Positions 1 through 9,479 of a stretch of DNA of 64,000 nt are shown here, piece by piece (position 1 is the stretch's first letter; every line of letters begins with the position of its first letter). The notes beneath the pieces were generated by a model. It was not told where the DNA came from. It worked only from the letters and a program-made list of their open reading frames with translations, and searched no databases. The stretch comes from Trichomonas tenax (Eukaryota; Parabasalia; Trichomonadida; Trichomonadidae), in contig JALKBU010000065.1 in assembly GCA_023091735.1 (NCBI GenBank), positions 33,300 through 97,299 of the forward strand, in the 5' to 3' direction. A program made the translations under genes and the position numbers.

Positions 1-1
1 A

Positions 2-448
2 AGAACTTTGATTTCCAGTGGTGCCAACATTGAAGCAAAAGACAGCGATGGAAAGACACCATTTCATCATGCTGCATATGAAGGAAGTAGTGATGTTGCA
101 AGAACATTGATTTTAAGTGGTGCCAACAATGAAGCAAAATATGACAATGCATTTACTCCATTACATCTTTCTGCAGCAACTAACAACAGTGAAATTATTG
201 AAGCATTACTTTCAAGTGGTGCCAACATTGAAGCGGGATATGATAATAAAAAACTACATCACGCTGCACTAGAAAACCGTGATGATGTTACAACAATGTT
301 GACCTCAAATGGTGCCATCATTGAAGCAAAAGATTACGATGGGTGTACTCCACTACATCTTTCCACAAGATGTCGCAAAGATAATGTTACAAGAATTTTG
401 ATTTCAAGCGGTACTAACTTTGAAGCAGAAGATCACTTTGGACTATAA
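2..448 (+). CDS. ankyrin-repeat protein, 3' part only (gene runs off the left edge)
   Basis: The reading frame is open from the first base, and the first codons read as the middle of an ankyrin repeat, so the true start lies outside the window. About four and a half repeats are visible. They have the TPLH-type helix start, an LI/LL-SSGA helix end and an N-x-E-A-K hairpin. The third repeat has lost about three residues at the TPLH position (DNKKLHHAAL). The protein stops at 446-448 in the middle of a repeat, right after an E-A-E-D-H-F-G turn. Either it ends on a half repeat or it has been shortened. Ankyrin stacks are protein-binding scaffolds; the partner is unknown. Large ankyrin families are common in trichomonads. 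Confidence 0.8.
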   Translation, partial: RTLISSGANIEAKDSDGKTPFHHAAYEGSSDVARTLILSGANNEAKYDNAFTPLHLSAATNNSEIIEALLSSGANIEAGYDNKKLHHAALENRDDVTTMLTSNGAIIEAKDYDGCTPLHLSTRCRKDNVTRILISSGTNFEAEDHFGL

Positions 449-654
449 TTTGCAAATACCAAAATATTGATTTCACTTCATGCAAAATAAATTCTAATGA
501 CTAAGATATGCTCATCGATTTTTTTTAAATTTTGGATTGTTAATGCTGGTTTACCCACTTTCGTTTTCTAAAAATTAATATTAATTTGTCGGCAGCTGAT
601 TATGTATAAAGACATTATTACTCAATTTTCATTACAAGAGAGAAATTTATGTAT

Positions 655-2180
655 TTATTGTTCAACGATTATTTGCAAAATAATCCAAATAGAACAAAAA
701 ACCAAAACGAGAAGTATAAAAAAGAAAATATTGCGTATTAAACGCCCAATGCAGCAGCAAATACCACTTGAGCTGCTTTCAGATTCATACTCATATCCAT
801 AGATTTGTTGGCAATAATGATGTTGATAACATGTTTGATATTGATACAAATTTACATTATATTGATTATGTTGCTGGTAATAATCGGTGCCAGTTTCATA
901 TTGATTGCGTTGCTGGATATAATTGGTATTAGCATTATAGCCATTGTATTTTTTCTTCTTTTGTTTGATTTTACCACGGCGATTTTGTTTGTTTCGTTGA
1001 ACGACATATATGGAAGAAATGTTTTCAAAAGCTTTACATTTACCTAAATTCTGATATTCCATGCTATTAAAACCGGGCTTGTATTTAGGCAGATAGTCAA
1101 AAACAATGTAAAGTTGACGAGCATATTCATATTTTTAGGTCCATGTCCATGAAGGTGCTCCTGAAGAATACATAGCAACGCAAAATGAAATCGCATCTAA
1201 TAAAGCAAATGATTCTGCTTCCAATTGGAGTTCAGGAATTTTCTTTAATATATTTTCTTTTTTCTTTTTTTTTACAAATTGCTCATAAGGCAGTTTCATA
1301 GTATTAGTAAGTTGCATTACAAATTTCTTGAAGTTATCGAAATAAACTTTGTTGTTGTTGTCTGTGATGAAATGACACTTTGCTTCCTTGTAACTTTTAA
1401 TGATTTCATTGAGTGAGACATTAAGTATTTTCGGAAAATAATCACATTTTATAAGGCTGAGAAGTGTTGCAAAATCATCATAGATTCTGGTATCTGAACA
1501 ATCGAAGTCTTCTTTGATTTTTTGGTAGAGTGATGGAATGTTAAAAACATATAGTGTGCTCGACGTCAACTTTTCTCTTTCCAATTTAGAAAAACATTTT
1601 GGAAGTCTCTGATCATCAAAAATAATATCAATATAAGGAATATAAGAGCGAAGTGACATTAAAATCATTTCGCTGTCACAAGTATAAATGCAATTCTTAT
1701 TCTCTTCATACCTGCTTTGGCAAATACTATCAAATAGTTTTGATTTGAATTCTCCAGCAACTTTATTTGATGAATAAAACACTTTTATTCCTGGCCATTT
1801 TGTTCGAACTTCTGATATTAAATTATCTCTGATTGCAGATACAAATGCATCCATAAATAACTCATTTGGATGCTTCTTTGTAGTGTTGCTATATTCTTTG
1901 GCTTGTGGATGAGGTCTGTCAAAAGTTAAAAAATCTTTTTCCTTGGTTTAATTGTTTCAACCAAAGTGAAAAGTAGTTTCTTGAACTCTTTGACCGTTTT
2001 ATACGGGGTTTGATTTTCGTTCCGATTATTTGAGCAATCTGGAATATATTAAAAATTTAATAGTGCTGATGCATCTATGTACAAACGATCGTATTGCGGA
2101 ATTTCTTTCAAGTTTGACATTTTTTTCCAAATCCAGGATACCTATGATGAAACATTGTCAAAAAATCATTTTTCATTTGA
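655..2180 (-). pseudogene. XRN-like 5'-3' exonuclease gene, decayed, with a C-terminal membrane tail
   Basis: Pieces of one XRN1/Rat1-type N-terminal nuclease domain lie in order on this strand. From the 5' side they are a RYPGF piece near 2155, LYIDASALLN near 2070 (family: LYLDMNGIIHN), DCSNN followed by an IKPRKKIF segment near 2030-1930, FDRPHPQAK near 1915, the block 1854-1138 with CDSEMILMSLRS and RIYDDFATLLSLIKCDYFPKI, and SSGAPSWTW at its end. Breaks are a frame change near 2115-2150, TAA at 2049-2051, a frame change at the A6 run 1928-1933, and TAA at 1135-1137. After that last stop the same frame continues through 1062-655 (KYEYARQLY...). That part gives a Q/Y/N-rich stretch and a C-terminal hydrophobic helix with cysteines. 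The domain is also shortened, and acidic positions usual in the family are changed (GEGEH reads GEFKS; the DAD motif reads DSE). It was probably an XRN paralogue anchored by its tail and is now inactive. The two ORFs 1854-1135 and 1062-655 could still be expressed separately. Confidence 0.7.
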
Positions 2181-2532
2181 TTTTGTAAACATTTCAAATC
2201 TTTTGTTTTCTTTAGCTTTTCAATATCAAAATATCATCTCACAATCCGTTCTTTATCAGAATGGAACATTGTTCTTCATATGCAAGAGGCCTAATTTTCT
2301 CCATTAAGCATTTCAAGCTGAAACGCAAAGCATGTTTAAAACTCTTCTTTTCTTCTAAAGATAGAAATGAACATTATAACGAAACATGTCGTCAAGTTTT
2401 TTTCTGTTAAGGAAAATTTGCTGAGACTAATTTAATATATTTAAAAACATCCTTCAGCTTGAAGTGAGCATTGTAATTTATTTGTTTCAATAAATTTAAT
2501 ATTTACAAACAAAATCAATAATAAGATATATA
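2181..2532. other. intergenic, nothing recognised
   Basis: AT-rich sequence between the 5' side of the decayed exonuclease gene and the 3' end of the Vps18 gene. An open frame on the plus strand at 2077-2307 overlaps the exonuclease remains in antisense and has no family resemblance. Confidence 0.5.
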
Positions 2533-4881
2533 TTATAACAAAGATGGAAATTCTTCAATGAGATGATCATCAGCAAAAGGCATATCAATGGCCTTGATTG
2601 CAATTTCGCCACACAATGGACAGTCCTGAAGCAATATGTCATCAATCTGTTTTTTTTCTTCGTCAGTGGGGAACATTGAAAACTGTTCAAGTTGGAAAAG
2701 TTCATCTTTTGAAAGAAGAGGCTTAATCTTCTTGATCAAACATTCTTCGTGGAATCCGTGACCGCATGCGAAATAGATTCCATCACCTCGTAAAGGTTTG
2801 AAGCAGACAGAGCAGGAATCGGGAACTGGACTTTCTTCCTTCTTAGATATTAATTGCTGAAGCATCAGTTCTCCATTTTGCCTGATATGGCCTTTGAGAT
2901 CGTTCATAGATCGCACGAGATCCTCAATCTGCTTGTGGATGTCTGTTCTTGATTTTATGAATGATGTTTGAGAAGTAATTATGTGAGGAATGAGCGGAGT
3001 TAAATCTAATTCATCCAGCATTGCAACAGACTTCTGCATATTTGCAGACTCGAAAACATTTCTTAGGACACCGATGTTCTTGAAAACAGGTCTGAACTCT
3101 TTAAGTTTATCAGAGATTATTTCATCATATTTTTTGTCGTTCTTTCTTGCTAAAACAGTCATCAAAACTTGTGCGTGTTCCCAAAGCTGTGAGTATAATG
3201 CTTCCTCAAGAAGTGGATAAACAACATCCTCTGATACTGTATTATCCATGAAAGGGGCAACATACATTAATGTTTCCCATTTATCCTTTATTTTCCTCTC
3301 AACTAAAGCATTGAAGAATTGAGCTGTAATATTTGGATTGCTTTCTTCTCGCGTTGAACTATTTGCTTGTGGAAAACTTTTTGCAATATCTTCATCATCA
3401 TTTTGAGCAAACGCGCGGAGATTCTTTGTGTATTCGAAGTTCGGTCCATAAATCGTGAGAACTTCATCTGCTGCTTGATCAGGTTTGCTGACTCCTTTCC
3501 CAATAAGTTGTAGCTCATGGATCAAATAATAATAAATAAGTTTTTGATCAATATCCGATGGATGATTCAATTTCATTGCATTTTTAATATATTGACATGC
3601 GTTTTTTAGACATTGCAAAGAATTTCTGTGATCCTGAACTTTGGTGAAAGCGATTATGGATTTGGCAATGATTTCTGAGTTGCTTATAATCTTGTTTGGC
3701 GTATTTGAGTTTAGAAGTGTTTCCATATCATTCATTGTATCTAACGTGAAATCGTTCTCATTTGAGTAATCATATTTAGTTGCCGCGTGATTGCTTACTA
3801 TCAATATAGTGTTCAGTTCTGCGCTTGCTAAGAAATTCCTAATTTTAATATCAGCTAAGAAGATTTTCTTCGATAAATGACATGATTTAAGTGAAAACAT
3901 CAACATCGCCGTATTTTTGTGCTTGCAACATGGCAAATCGTGAGTAATGAATAGCACAACATGTTTGCTTGTTAGAAGGAATGGATAACTGGATATTGGA
4001 TACAAAAGATTGAGTTTTTCAATTCCGAGAGACTCCAAAATTAATTGTTCACGAATGAAAATAGGAAATTGATTACATCGTGCAATTACATCATTAATGT
4101 TGAATATATGTATACCCAGTGAACTAAGCATGCAAACTTTATCATCGTTCGCTTCAATAAATGGCAAAATAGAAACATCTTCAATAATTGGTAAATTATG
4201 GAATGATTTAAAGATGAGTTTTTCATTTCCAGGTCTAAACTGTAATTCTGCAATCATTCCACTCCTTCTGTTTGCTGCAAAGATGTAAATCGTCCGATTT
4301 TTCACAACTGGCACAATATCTGCAATTTGATCGTTTTTGAGCTGCTTTTGGTCATTGTCGAGGAATGGCGTCATAATTAAATGCATATCTGTTGCCAATT
4401 CGTTTCCTTGGTTCACAAATCGATAAAGATGAATGGAATGCGCATTGTTTCCATCAAGAAGAACGATGCAGATGCTATTTTCGAAGATAAAAGGTCTCAC
4501 AGACCAAAAATTGTACGCTTTCGAATCGGATATCTTCACTAACTCGCATTCTGTTGTGATATAGTACAGATATCCACTCTTGTCGAGGCAGAAAAAGCGA
4601 TCTGTTTCTTTAATCGGAAAAATGTATTGAATATGATGATTTAATTCTCTTGATATCTTATCTTTTCCATTTGATTTGGTTCGGAGTATATAATGAGTAT
4701 CTCTTTTGGCTGCTGGATTATATTGTGTGTATGTTACTACATAAACGTCATTTCTGTGAACTGCGTGGCAAAATAAGTTAATTTCGATATCAGACTCATA
4801 AACAGTTGATATCTTGAGATTATGCGACTTGTTCCCAAGCAATGAACGCCTGTGTGCTGTCAGTTGCCCAGGAGCGCTCAT
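2533..4881 (-). CDS. Vps18/Pep3-like subunit of HOPS/CORVET tethering complexes
   Basis: The 782-residue protein has the build of the Pep3/Vps18/Deep orange family. An N-terminal half rich in beta strands (a presumed propeller) is followed by a helical solenoid from about residue 400 and a C-terminal RING-H2 finger at roughly 690-757. The finger has CSVC, then ACGHGFHEEC, then DCPLCGE. Vps18 is a core subunit of the complexes that tether endosomes and lysosomes before fusion. The start is placed at MSAPGQ (4881-4879) because it follows an AT-rich leader; an upstream in-frame ATG at 4929 would add a hydrophobic stretch not expected in this family. The length is slightly below the 900-1000 residues usual in other eukaryotes. 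The assignment rests on architecture and the RING type. Vps11 and Vps41 also carry such fingers, but the PEP3-like middle favours Vps18. Confidence 0.75.
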   Translation of the reverse strand: MSAPGQLTAHRRSLLGNKSHNLKISTVYESDIEINLFCHAVHRNDVYVVTYTQYNPAAKRDTHYILRTKSNGKDKISRELNHHIQYIFPIKETDRFFCLDKSGYLYYITTECELVKISDSKAYNFWSVRPFIFENSICIVLLDGNNAHSIHLYRFVNQGNELATDMHLIMTPFLDNDQKQLKNDQIADIVPVVKNRTIYIFAANRRSGMIAELQFRPGNEKLIFKSFHNLPIIEDVSILPFIEANDDKVCMLSSLGIHIFNINDVIARCNQFPIFIREQLILESLGIEKLNLLYPISSYPFLLTSKHVVLFITHDLPCCKHKNTAMLMFSLKSCHLSKKIFLADIKIRNFLASAELNTILIVSNHAATKYDYSNENDFTLDTMNDMETLLNSNTPNKIISNSEIIAKSIIAFTKVQDHRNSLQCLKNACQYIKNAMKLNHPSDIDQKLIYYYLIHELQLIGKGVSKPDQAADEVLTIYGPNFEYTKNLRAFAQNDDEDIAKSFPQANSSTREESNPNITAQFFNALVERKIKDKWETLMYVAPFMDNTVSEDVVYPLLEEALYSQLWEHAQVLMTVLARKNDKKYDEIISDKLKEFRPVFKNIGVLRNVFESANMQKSVAMLDELDLTPLIPHIITSQTSFIKSRTDIHKQIEDLVRSMNDLKGHIRQNGELMLQQLISKKEESPVPDSCSVCFKPLRGDGIYFACGHGFHEECLIKKIKPLLSKDELFQLEQFSMFPTDEEKKQIDDILLQDCPLCGEIAIKAIDMPFADDHLIEEFPSLL

Positions 4882-5268
4882 TTTTAAAGCAAAAAGAAGA
4901 TTTTTGACAAATTGACAAATAAATAACAAAATTCGGACGCTTTTTGCTTATGCATCCCCGACGAATTTTTTTGACACTTCGCATCCCCAAATGAACGACA
5001 AATAAGAAAATTTTTGATGCATTTTAGGGGAGAACCGCAACAGCCTATTAAAGGCGAGAGTTGGCGAAGTTTAACAGCACTTGTACGCAGCACAATCACT
5101 GAAGAAAGCACTTCTTTTTTCATTTTTTTTGTCGGGGACTCTGCATCTCCTGAGCAGCATAACAAAGAAAAATGTAGAGTCTAAATTGTAAAAAAATCAT
5201 ACCAAATCACAATAGTGTTTATTCGATAGCACCATTGAATTTTAAGAATTGAAAGATTTCTGAAAAAA
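4882..5268. other. upstream region of the Vps18 gene
   Basis: No convincing gene. The part next to the start carries two TTTGTCAA-type words on the minus strand, within 40 bases of the ATG. A 93-codon open frame at 5165-4884 on the minus strand has no family resemblance and overlaps this leader. Confidence 0.4.
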
Positions 5269-5478
5269 TGTGAATGATTGATGCAATATCATAATGATAA
5301 GATGTGAATTATTGATTAGTTTCTTGTTGACATCAGCTCCATTTTCAACTAAATATTGAACGATTTCGAGAGTATTCATATCAATGGTAATTGATAATAG
5401 AGATTTATTTCACAATGATGATAAATTGTGAATGATTGATGTAATATCATAATGATGATGGAATGCGAATAATTGATT
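5269..5478. repeat. imperfect direct repeat of about 50 bases
   Basis: The unit TGTGAATGATTGATGCAATA begins at 5269. It returns with one change at 5427 and is followed in both copies by TCATAATGAT and a diverged GTGAATTATTGATT. The two copies are 158 bases apart and flank the ankyrin relic described separately. Confidence 0.65.
5314..5409 (-). pseudogene. ankyrin-repeat relic (one repeat)
   Basis: The minus strand reads as a single ankyrin repeat end: MNTLEIVQYLVENGADVNKK, with the LVENGADVN turn intact. It is open for only about 30 codons and is stopped by TGA at 5410-5412 on the 5' side. No partner repeats are recognisable on either side. It is best read as the remains of an ankyrin gene, caught between two direct repeats. 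Confidence 0.6.
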
Positions 5479-6139
5479 CCATATCACAGACCGCATCACA
5501 TAAATTGGGGCATCTGCAGCACTCTGGGATTTCTACATCTCCGACTTTTTTGAGCAGTAAGTCAGCGAAAGAAGCCATTTGTTTAAAACCGAAGTGAACT
5601 GGTCAATAACCAAATTTGCTTGGCATTGACCACATGATTAGCGATATCAAAGTGAACAACTGTCGCTTGATTTAAGCTTTAACGTCCAATATCGGAGATT
5701 CAAATAAAACAGCAACAATGCTTCGGTATCTCATAATCACAGTTAGTTCTTGCTTTATAATACAGTTTTACCTTAGATTTCTCAAATATCCTAAAAATAT
5801 ACTAATCTACACAAAGTCCGTGCATTGATTGAATTGCACATGCATATTCCGTTATACACAGCACGTTTTTAATGCACAATCATACACCTTCGCCAAATCA
5901 CAATTACTTACAGCAACAATCATTCGTGTGACACAGTGGATATGCTTCTACAGACTTTCATACACAATGCATGTAAAATTTTCTTATTTTAGAATGCCAA
6001 AGGTAAAAAATTAAAATTACATATCAATGTAACAACACCGCAATGATGGACATCGTGGCAAATAACACGCCTCGGTTCTTTAATTGATTATGTAATCAGC
6101 AGAGAAATCGCGTGTTTGAAAAATAATAGAACCTTGCGA

Positions 6140-6290
6140 TTTTTCTCTATTTTAACAGAAGCATCTATATTTCAATCAATTTATAGTAAACATGGTAATG
6201 TGGAATGGAAGGCAGTTGTTCAGAGTTTTTTTTAACAAAGAATAAAGATTACCAATATAATCACATCGAATAGACACCATCAGAATAGAA
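6140..6290. repeat. dispersed repeat, copy 1
   Basis: This stretch matches 63163-63300 in patches. Shared words are TATTTTAMCAGAARCATCTA followed by TATTTCAA, then TGGAATGRAA about 40 bases on, then GTTGTT, a T-rich run and ATCGAATAG. Order and spacing are kept. No coding potential is seen. Confidence 0.55.
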
Positions 6291-6449
6291 TGAGAAAGGG
6301 AAAGAAATTTCAAGTGTTATAGATATCTAGTTGCTCTTCATTAAAGAGTTGAATTGTTTCCTTCTTGACTTTGTCATTTGTATCATCTGGAAAATCTTGT
6401 GAGTTTTGATACAATTACTCATCACTCTAACTTTAGGCAAACAATTATA

Positions 6450-6527
6450 TTTACATGTCATTTTTGAACAAGATATATTTTTACATGACAAATATTTCCA
6501 AATTCTAAACCTTTGATTTACATGACA
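6450..6527. promoter_or_regulatory. three copies of the TTTACATGWCA word
   Basis: TTTACATGTCA is at 6450-6460, and TTTACATGACA is at 6480-6490 and again at 6517-6527. The same word and its G variant lie just upstream of several genes in this window. A 132-codon open frame (6725-6327, minus strand) covers the cluster. Its Cys-His-Val-Asn/Cys-Lys-Asn pattern is simply the motif translated, so the frame may not be a gene. Confidence 0.45.
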
Positions 6528-6948
6528 AAATAAGTGTTGTATAGTAAAATCATTTTTTTCGCAATATATATTAAAGGTTGATATAGCTTTGGACATGCAA
6601 AAGGTATTTTCAAAATCAAAATAGTCCAAATCCGGTAGAAGTACAACAGAATAATCGTCTATTGTGTAGTCTGTCCAGGGAACGCTGCACATGACACCTG
6701 TGGCCGATATAAGGCGTGCGAGCATGAAAATATCCAGTTAATCAAAGAAATCATCGGATTCAATTCGTTCGTTATCTGTAATGTTGTTCTGCAATAATCA
6801 ACGAATTGCAGGCATAAATATGTATATAATGACACGATTAACAGAAATAAACATTTACTAAATCTATATGACCGGCCATCGAATAAAATCTATAAATAAC
6901 AGAAAATCCACTAGGAAAGCTAATGGATGTGATTCTGTATTTATCTCT

Positions 6949-7362
6949 CTATCTCGGATTCATCAAATTTGTGATATCTAAGTAAGACAAATCAAAATCT
7001 TGCGGTGGATTCTTCTGGATTTGAGTACGATTGTTCTTCCGTTTCCTGGTAAGTTGACTAAACCTGATCTTAACCTGATCGCCCGAGCGGTTCGTCTGCA
7101 GTCTCTTCGCGATCTGCGCCCACGAATTTTGATAAAGTTGATGATAGTGCATAATGAGGCAATCTTCATCTGGTGAGAACGGCCCCATGTTTTTACTTAA
7201 GAAGCACCTGTATCTCTCTTCTATCGATTTCTTTTTATGCTGTTCCCCAATTTCCTGCTGAATTTTGAGTATGGCCATCGCCTTGTCGTTGGAGTACTTC
7301 TTGAAGTACTTAAGAATGATCATATCATCAACAGGCGTGAAGCGATGAATGGTTTTTTGCAT
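6949..7362 (-). CDS. small two-repeat Myb DNA-binding protein
   Basis: The 137-residue protein is almost entirely two Myb/SANT repeats. The first (about residues 6-55) starts FTPVDDMIILKYF and has lost its usual last tryptophan. The second (about 60-108) reads GPFSPDEDCLIM, then SWAQIAKRL, then SGDQVKIRF, which is the typical helix-turn-helix. A basic segment (RKRKNNR) follows. Small R2R3 proteins of this size form a large family in trichomonads, where some bind promoter elements of single genes (for example the ap65-1 regulators of Trichomonas vaginalis). It likely acts in the nucleus; the target is unknown. The ATG is the first in frame after an AT-rich leader. Confidence 0.85.
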   Translation of the reverse strand: MQKTIHRFTPVDDMIILKYFKKYSNDKAMAILKIQQEIGEQHKKKSIEERYRCFLSKNMGPFSPDEDCLIMHYHQLYQNSWAQIAKRLQTNRSGDQVKIRFSQLTRKRKNNRTQIQKNPPQDFDLSYLDITNLMNPR

Positions 7363-9227
7363 TTTAAGGCTGCACCCGATCGATAAGGTTCATATGTTGA
7401 AAATTTTTATATTTTTCTGGAAAATTTCAAAAAATCAAGAATATTCAACATTATACGAAAAGTTCTTTTTTACAGACGTGATCGATAATACCTAAATGCT
7501 ATATTATACGTCAAAGGTACGCATGTCTCAAAAGCGGTTATGTGTGTGCAAGCGAAAAAGAACTGTGTCCAGTGTATATTATCATTTGTAAAATCGATTT
7601 TTTTGTGCATTTTTTGTATTTTATGAGATTTTTATGTTATTTACAGATTTTAATTAGGCCGTTATGATTCATTTTATGCATAGTATACATATGTCACATT
7701 AACTCAGATTATGAAATTTTTCTTTGTGCAAGACCAAAACGTAGACACAGTTCAATTTTTGAATGTGTATAAGGTTATGTCGCACACCAAAAAATGCGAC
7801 GATAGCTGCACACCATTCAATTTTGCCCTTAAAAGGGATAGTCCAGGAATCAGACCCTTTATCACCCCTATTTTTAAACATGAATCCTAATGATGGAGCC
7901 TTCATTCCAAACTCTCACAAGGCTCGAAAACCAAGCTAACACATGAACGAATTAGGTCTGGTAGCCAAATCTGTCTCACGATTTCCAACTTAATAATATT
8001 TGGTAATTTTAATCAATTTTTTTCCCAGTCAACTACTGCTGAAGGATGTATCATATCCGTTCTCATCGTACACTTCATCTTGCTTCATGTTTTATTCGAC
8101 TTTTTTTATTTTCATCGTTAAGCATTATTCGCATTTGCACAGTAAATCTACTAATGTTATGACTTGCATCGTAATTACATGATAATTCATGAAAATCTTT
8201 TGATAAATTTACGGAAAATTCGATTTTTAATTTTTTTTTAAGATATCAAACAATCAACGTTCTTAAAAATCGATATACCTTACGATTAAAGCATAAACAT
8301 TATACTCAGAGCTCTTTTTAAAATTGATAAATTACAAATTTCCTTTTTGGAACCTATATAATTGATGATATTAAGACTTTAATTGTCTGCTCTAGGCATT
8401 CATCAGCACACACAATTCCTTACAGAATTTTTAAAGATCGATTTAATATCGATGATAAAGATTAACCAAATTGAAGTTTTTAGGTGAGATCGTAGACATG
8501 AATACCACATTGATGATATAGCCCTTAAGAATATGAATGAAATTAAATTTTTTTGCTCGTAGATTGATATTAGAGGTAATATAGGTTCTATAAAAATTGA
8601 TGTTGAATTTTTTCTGAAGCTACGATGAAAAGCGGATCAATTACAAATTGCATCTTATTCTATTATCTCCAATAAACAATATTTTTCGGTTGAGAGAGTT
8701 CTGAAAAGCAGTGTAAGAAAAATTCTCGAGGACGATTATTTTATATGCAAATTTTAGAGGAATATAATAGCTCCGTTACACCTTGAAAGCGCGACTCAAC
8801 AAAAAAGGAGATACAAAATTATATAATCTTTAAAATCAAAACCTTTAATACTTAGAAAAAACAAAGAAAAGGATGATAAAGGAGATCTACTATGAAAAAA
8901 CCGTCATTTTTACAAGTCAATTTTGGCATTTACTTGTCAAATTTTTCGACTGAAAAATTTGCTGAGTAGGTAATTGAAATCGGTTTTGAGGCAAATTTCA
9001 TAGGTAGAGTCCATTGCCAGAACACAGCAGAATATCTATGGGAAGGTTTGTAATAAGGTTCCGGTGATGAAATGTGAGTGTCTTGGATTTTGTGTACGAT
9101 TCAGTTCAGAATGCTAAAAATTGATTTCTCTTCAATGCTGTTCAATTTGTTAATTACAAAGAAGCTGATCGATTTATGAGTTATTGATCGTAGTCAAGAA
9201 TTTGATGCAAAAACCTTCAGAAAAATC
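7363..9227. other. 1.9 kb intergenic region with one possible gene relic
   Basis: Very AT-rich, with no clear gene. From 8893 the plus strand reads a methionine start and about 54 codons with only one stop before a double stop at 9052-9057. The phrases YLSNFSTEKFAE and IGRVHCQNTAEYLWEGL look protein-like, and a second frame nearby reads VLDFVYDSVQNAKN. This could be the remains of a gene family I do not recognise. A 68-codon open frame at 7905-7699 (minus) has no visible family features. Confidence 0.35.
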
Positions 9228-9240
9228 AAAAAGAAAAAAG
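9228..9240 (-). terminator. RNA polymerase III terminator of the tRNA gene
   Basis: Immediately 3' of the tRNA on the minus strand the transcript would read a T6 run, a C and a T5 run. That is the usual polymerase III stop signal. Confidence 0.75.
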
Positions 9241-9243
9241 CTT

Positions 9244-9314
9244 TCCGATACGGGGAATCGAACCCCGATCCTGTGGATGAAAACCACATATCCTAACCGC
9301 TGAACGATATCGGA
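9244..9314 (-). tRNA. tRNA-Glu (anticodon TTC)
   Basis: The minus strand folds as a complete tRNA. The acceptor arms TCCGATA and TATCGGA pair over seven bases. The D arm contains TTCAGCGGTTAGGA (internal A box). The anticodon stem TGTGG/CCACA encloses a loop with TTC. The T arm GGGG-TTCGATT-CCCC is the B box. It is 71 bases long without CCA, has no intron, and a T-run follows directly. Confidence 0.95.
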
Positions 9315-9479
9315 TTACTTTTTTTTTTGAATTTAGTTTAAGTTTTGAATATCAAAATGTGAAGTTTCAGATTTCTCCCTCATTTGGGGACCATGATTCG
9401 AAATTTCGTTTAATCCCATTTGCTGGAGTCTAAATCTATATGAAAAAAAAAAAACAACTATTTAACAAGAAAACATAAA

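Noticed and set aside
805..1047. 80-codon hydrophobic open frame on the plus strand
   Set aside because: It is the antisense of the Q/Y/N-rich tail of the exonuclease pseudogene; its hydrophobicity comes from that composition.
2077..2307. 76-codon open frame on the plus strand
   Set aside because: It is antisense to the decayed exonuclease pieces, which explain the sequence better.
4884..5165. 93-codon open frame on the minus strand
   Set aside because: It overlaps the Vps18 leader, has no recognisable domain and may be chance.
6327..6725. 132-codon open frame on the minus strand, Cys-rich
   Set aside because: Its Cys-containing phrases are the TTTACATGWCA word translated. It has no family resemblance, so it is not listed as a gene.
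7699..7905. 68-codon open frame on the minus strand
   Set aside because: No domain, no promoter word and ordinary AT-rich surroundings.
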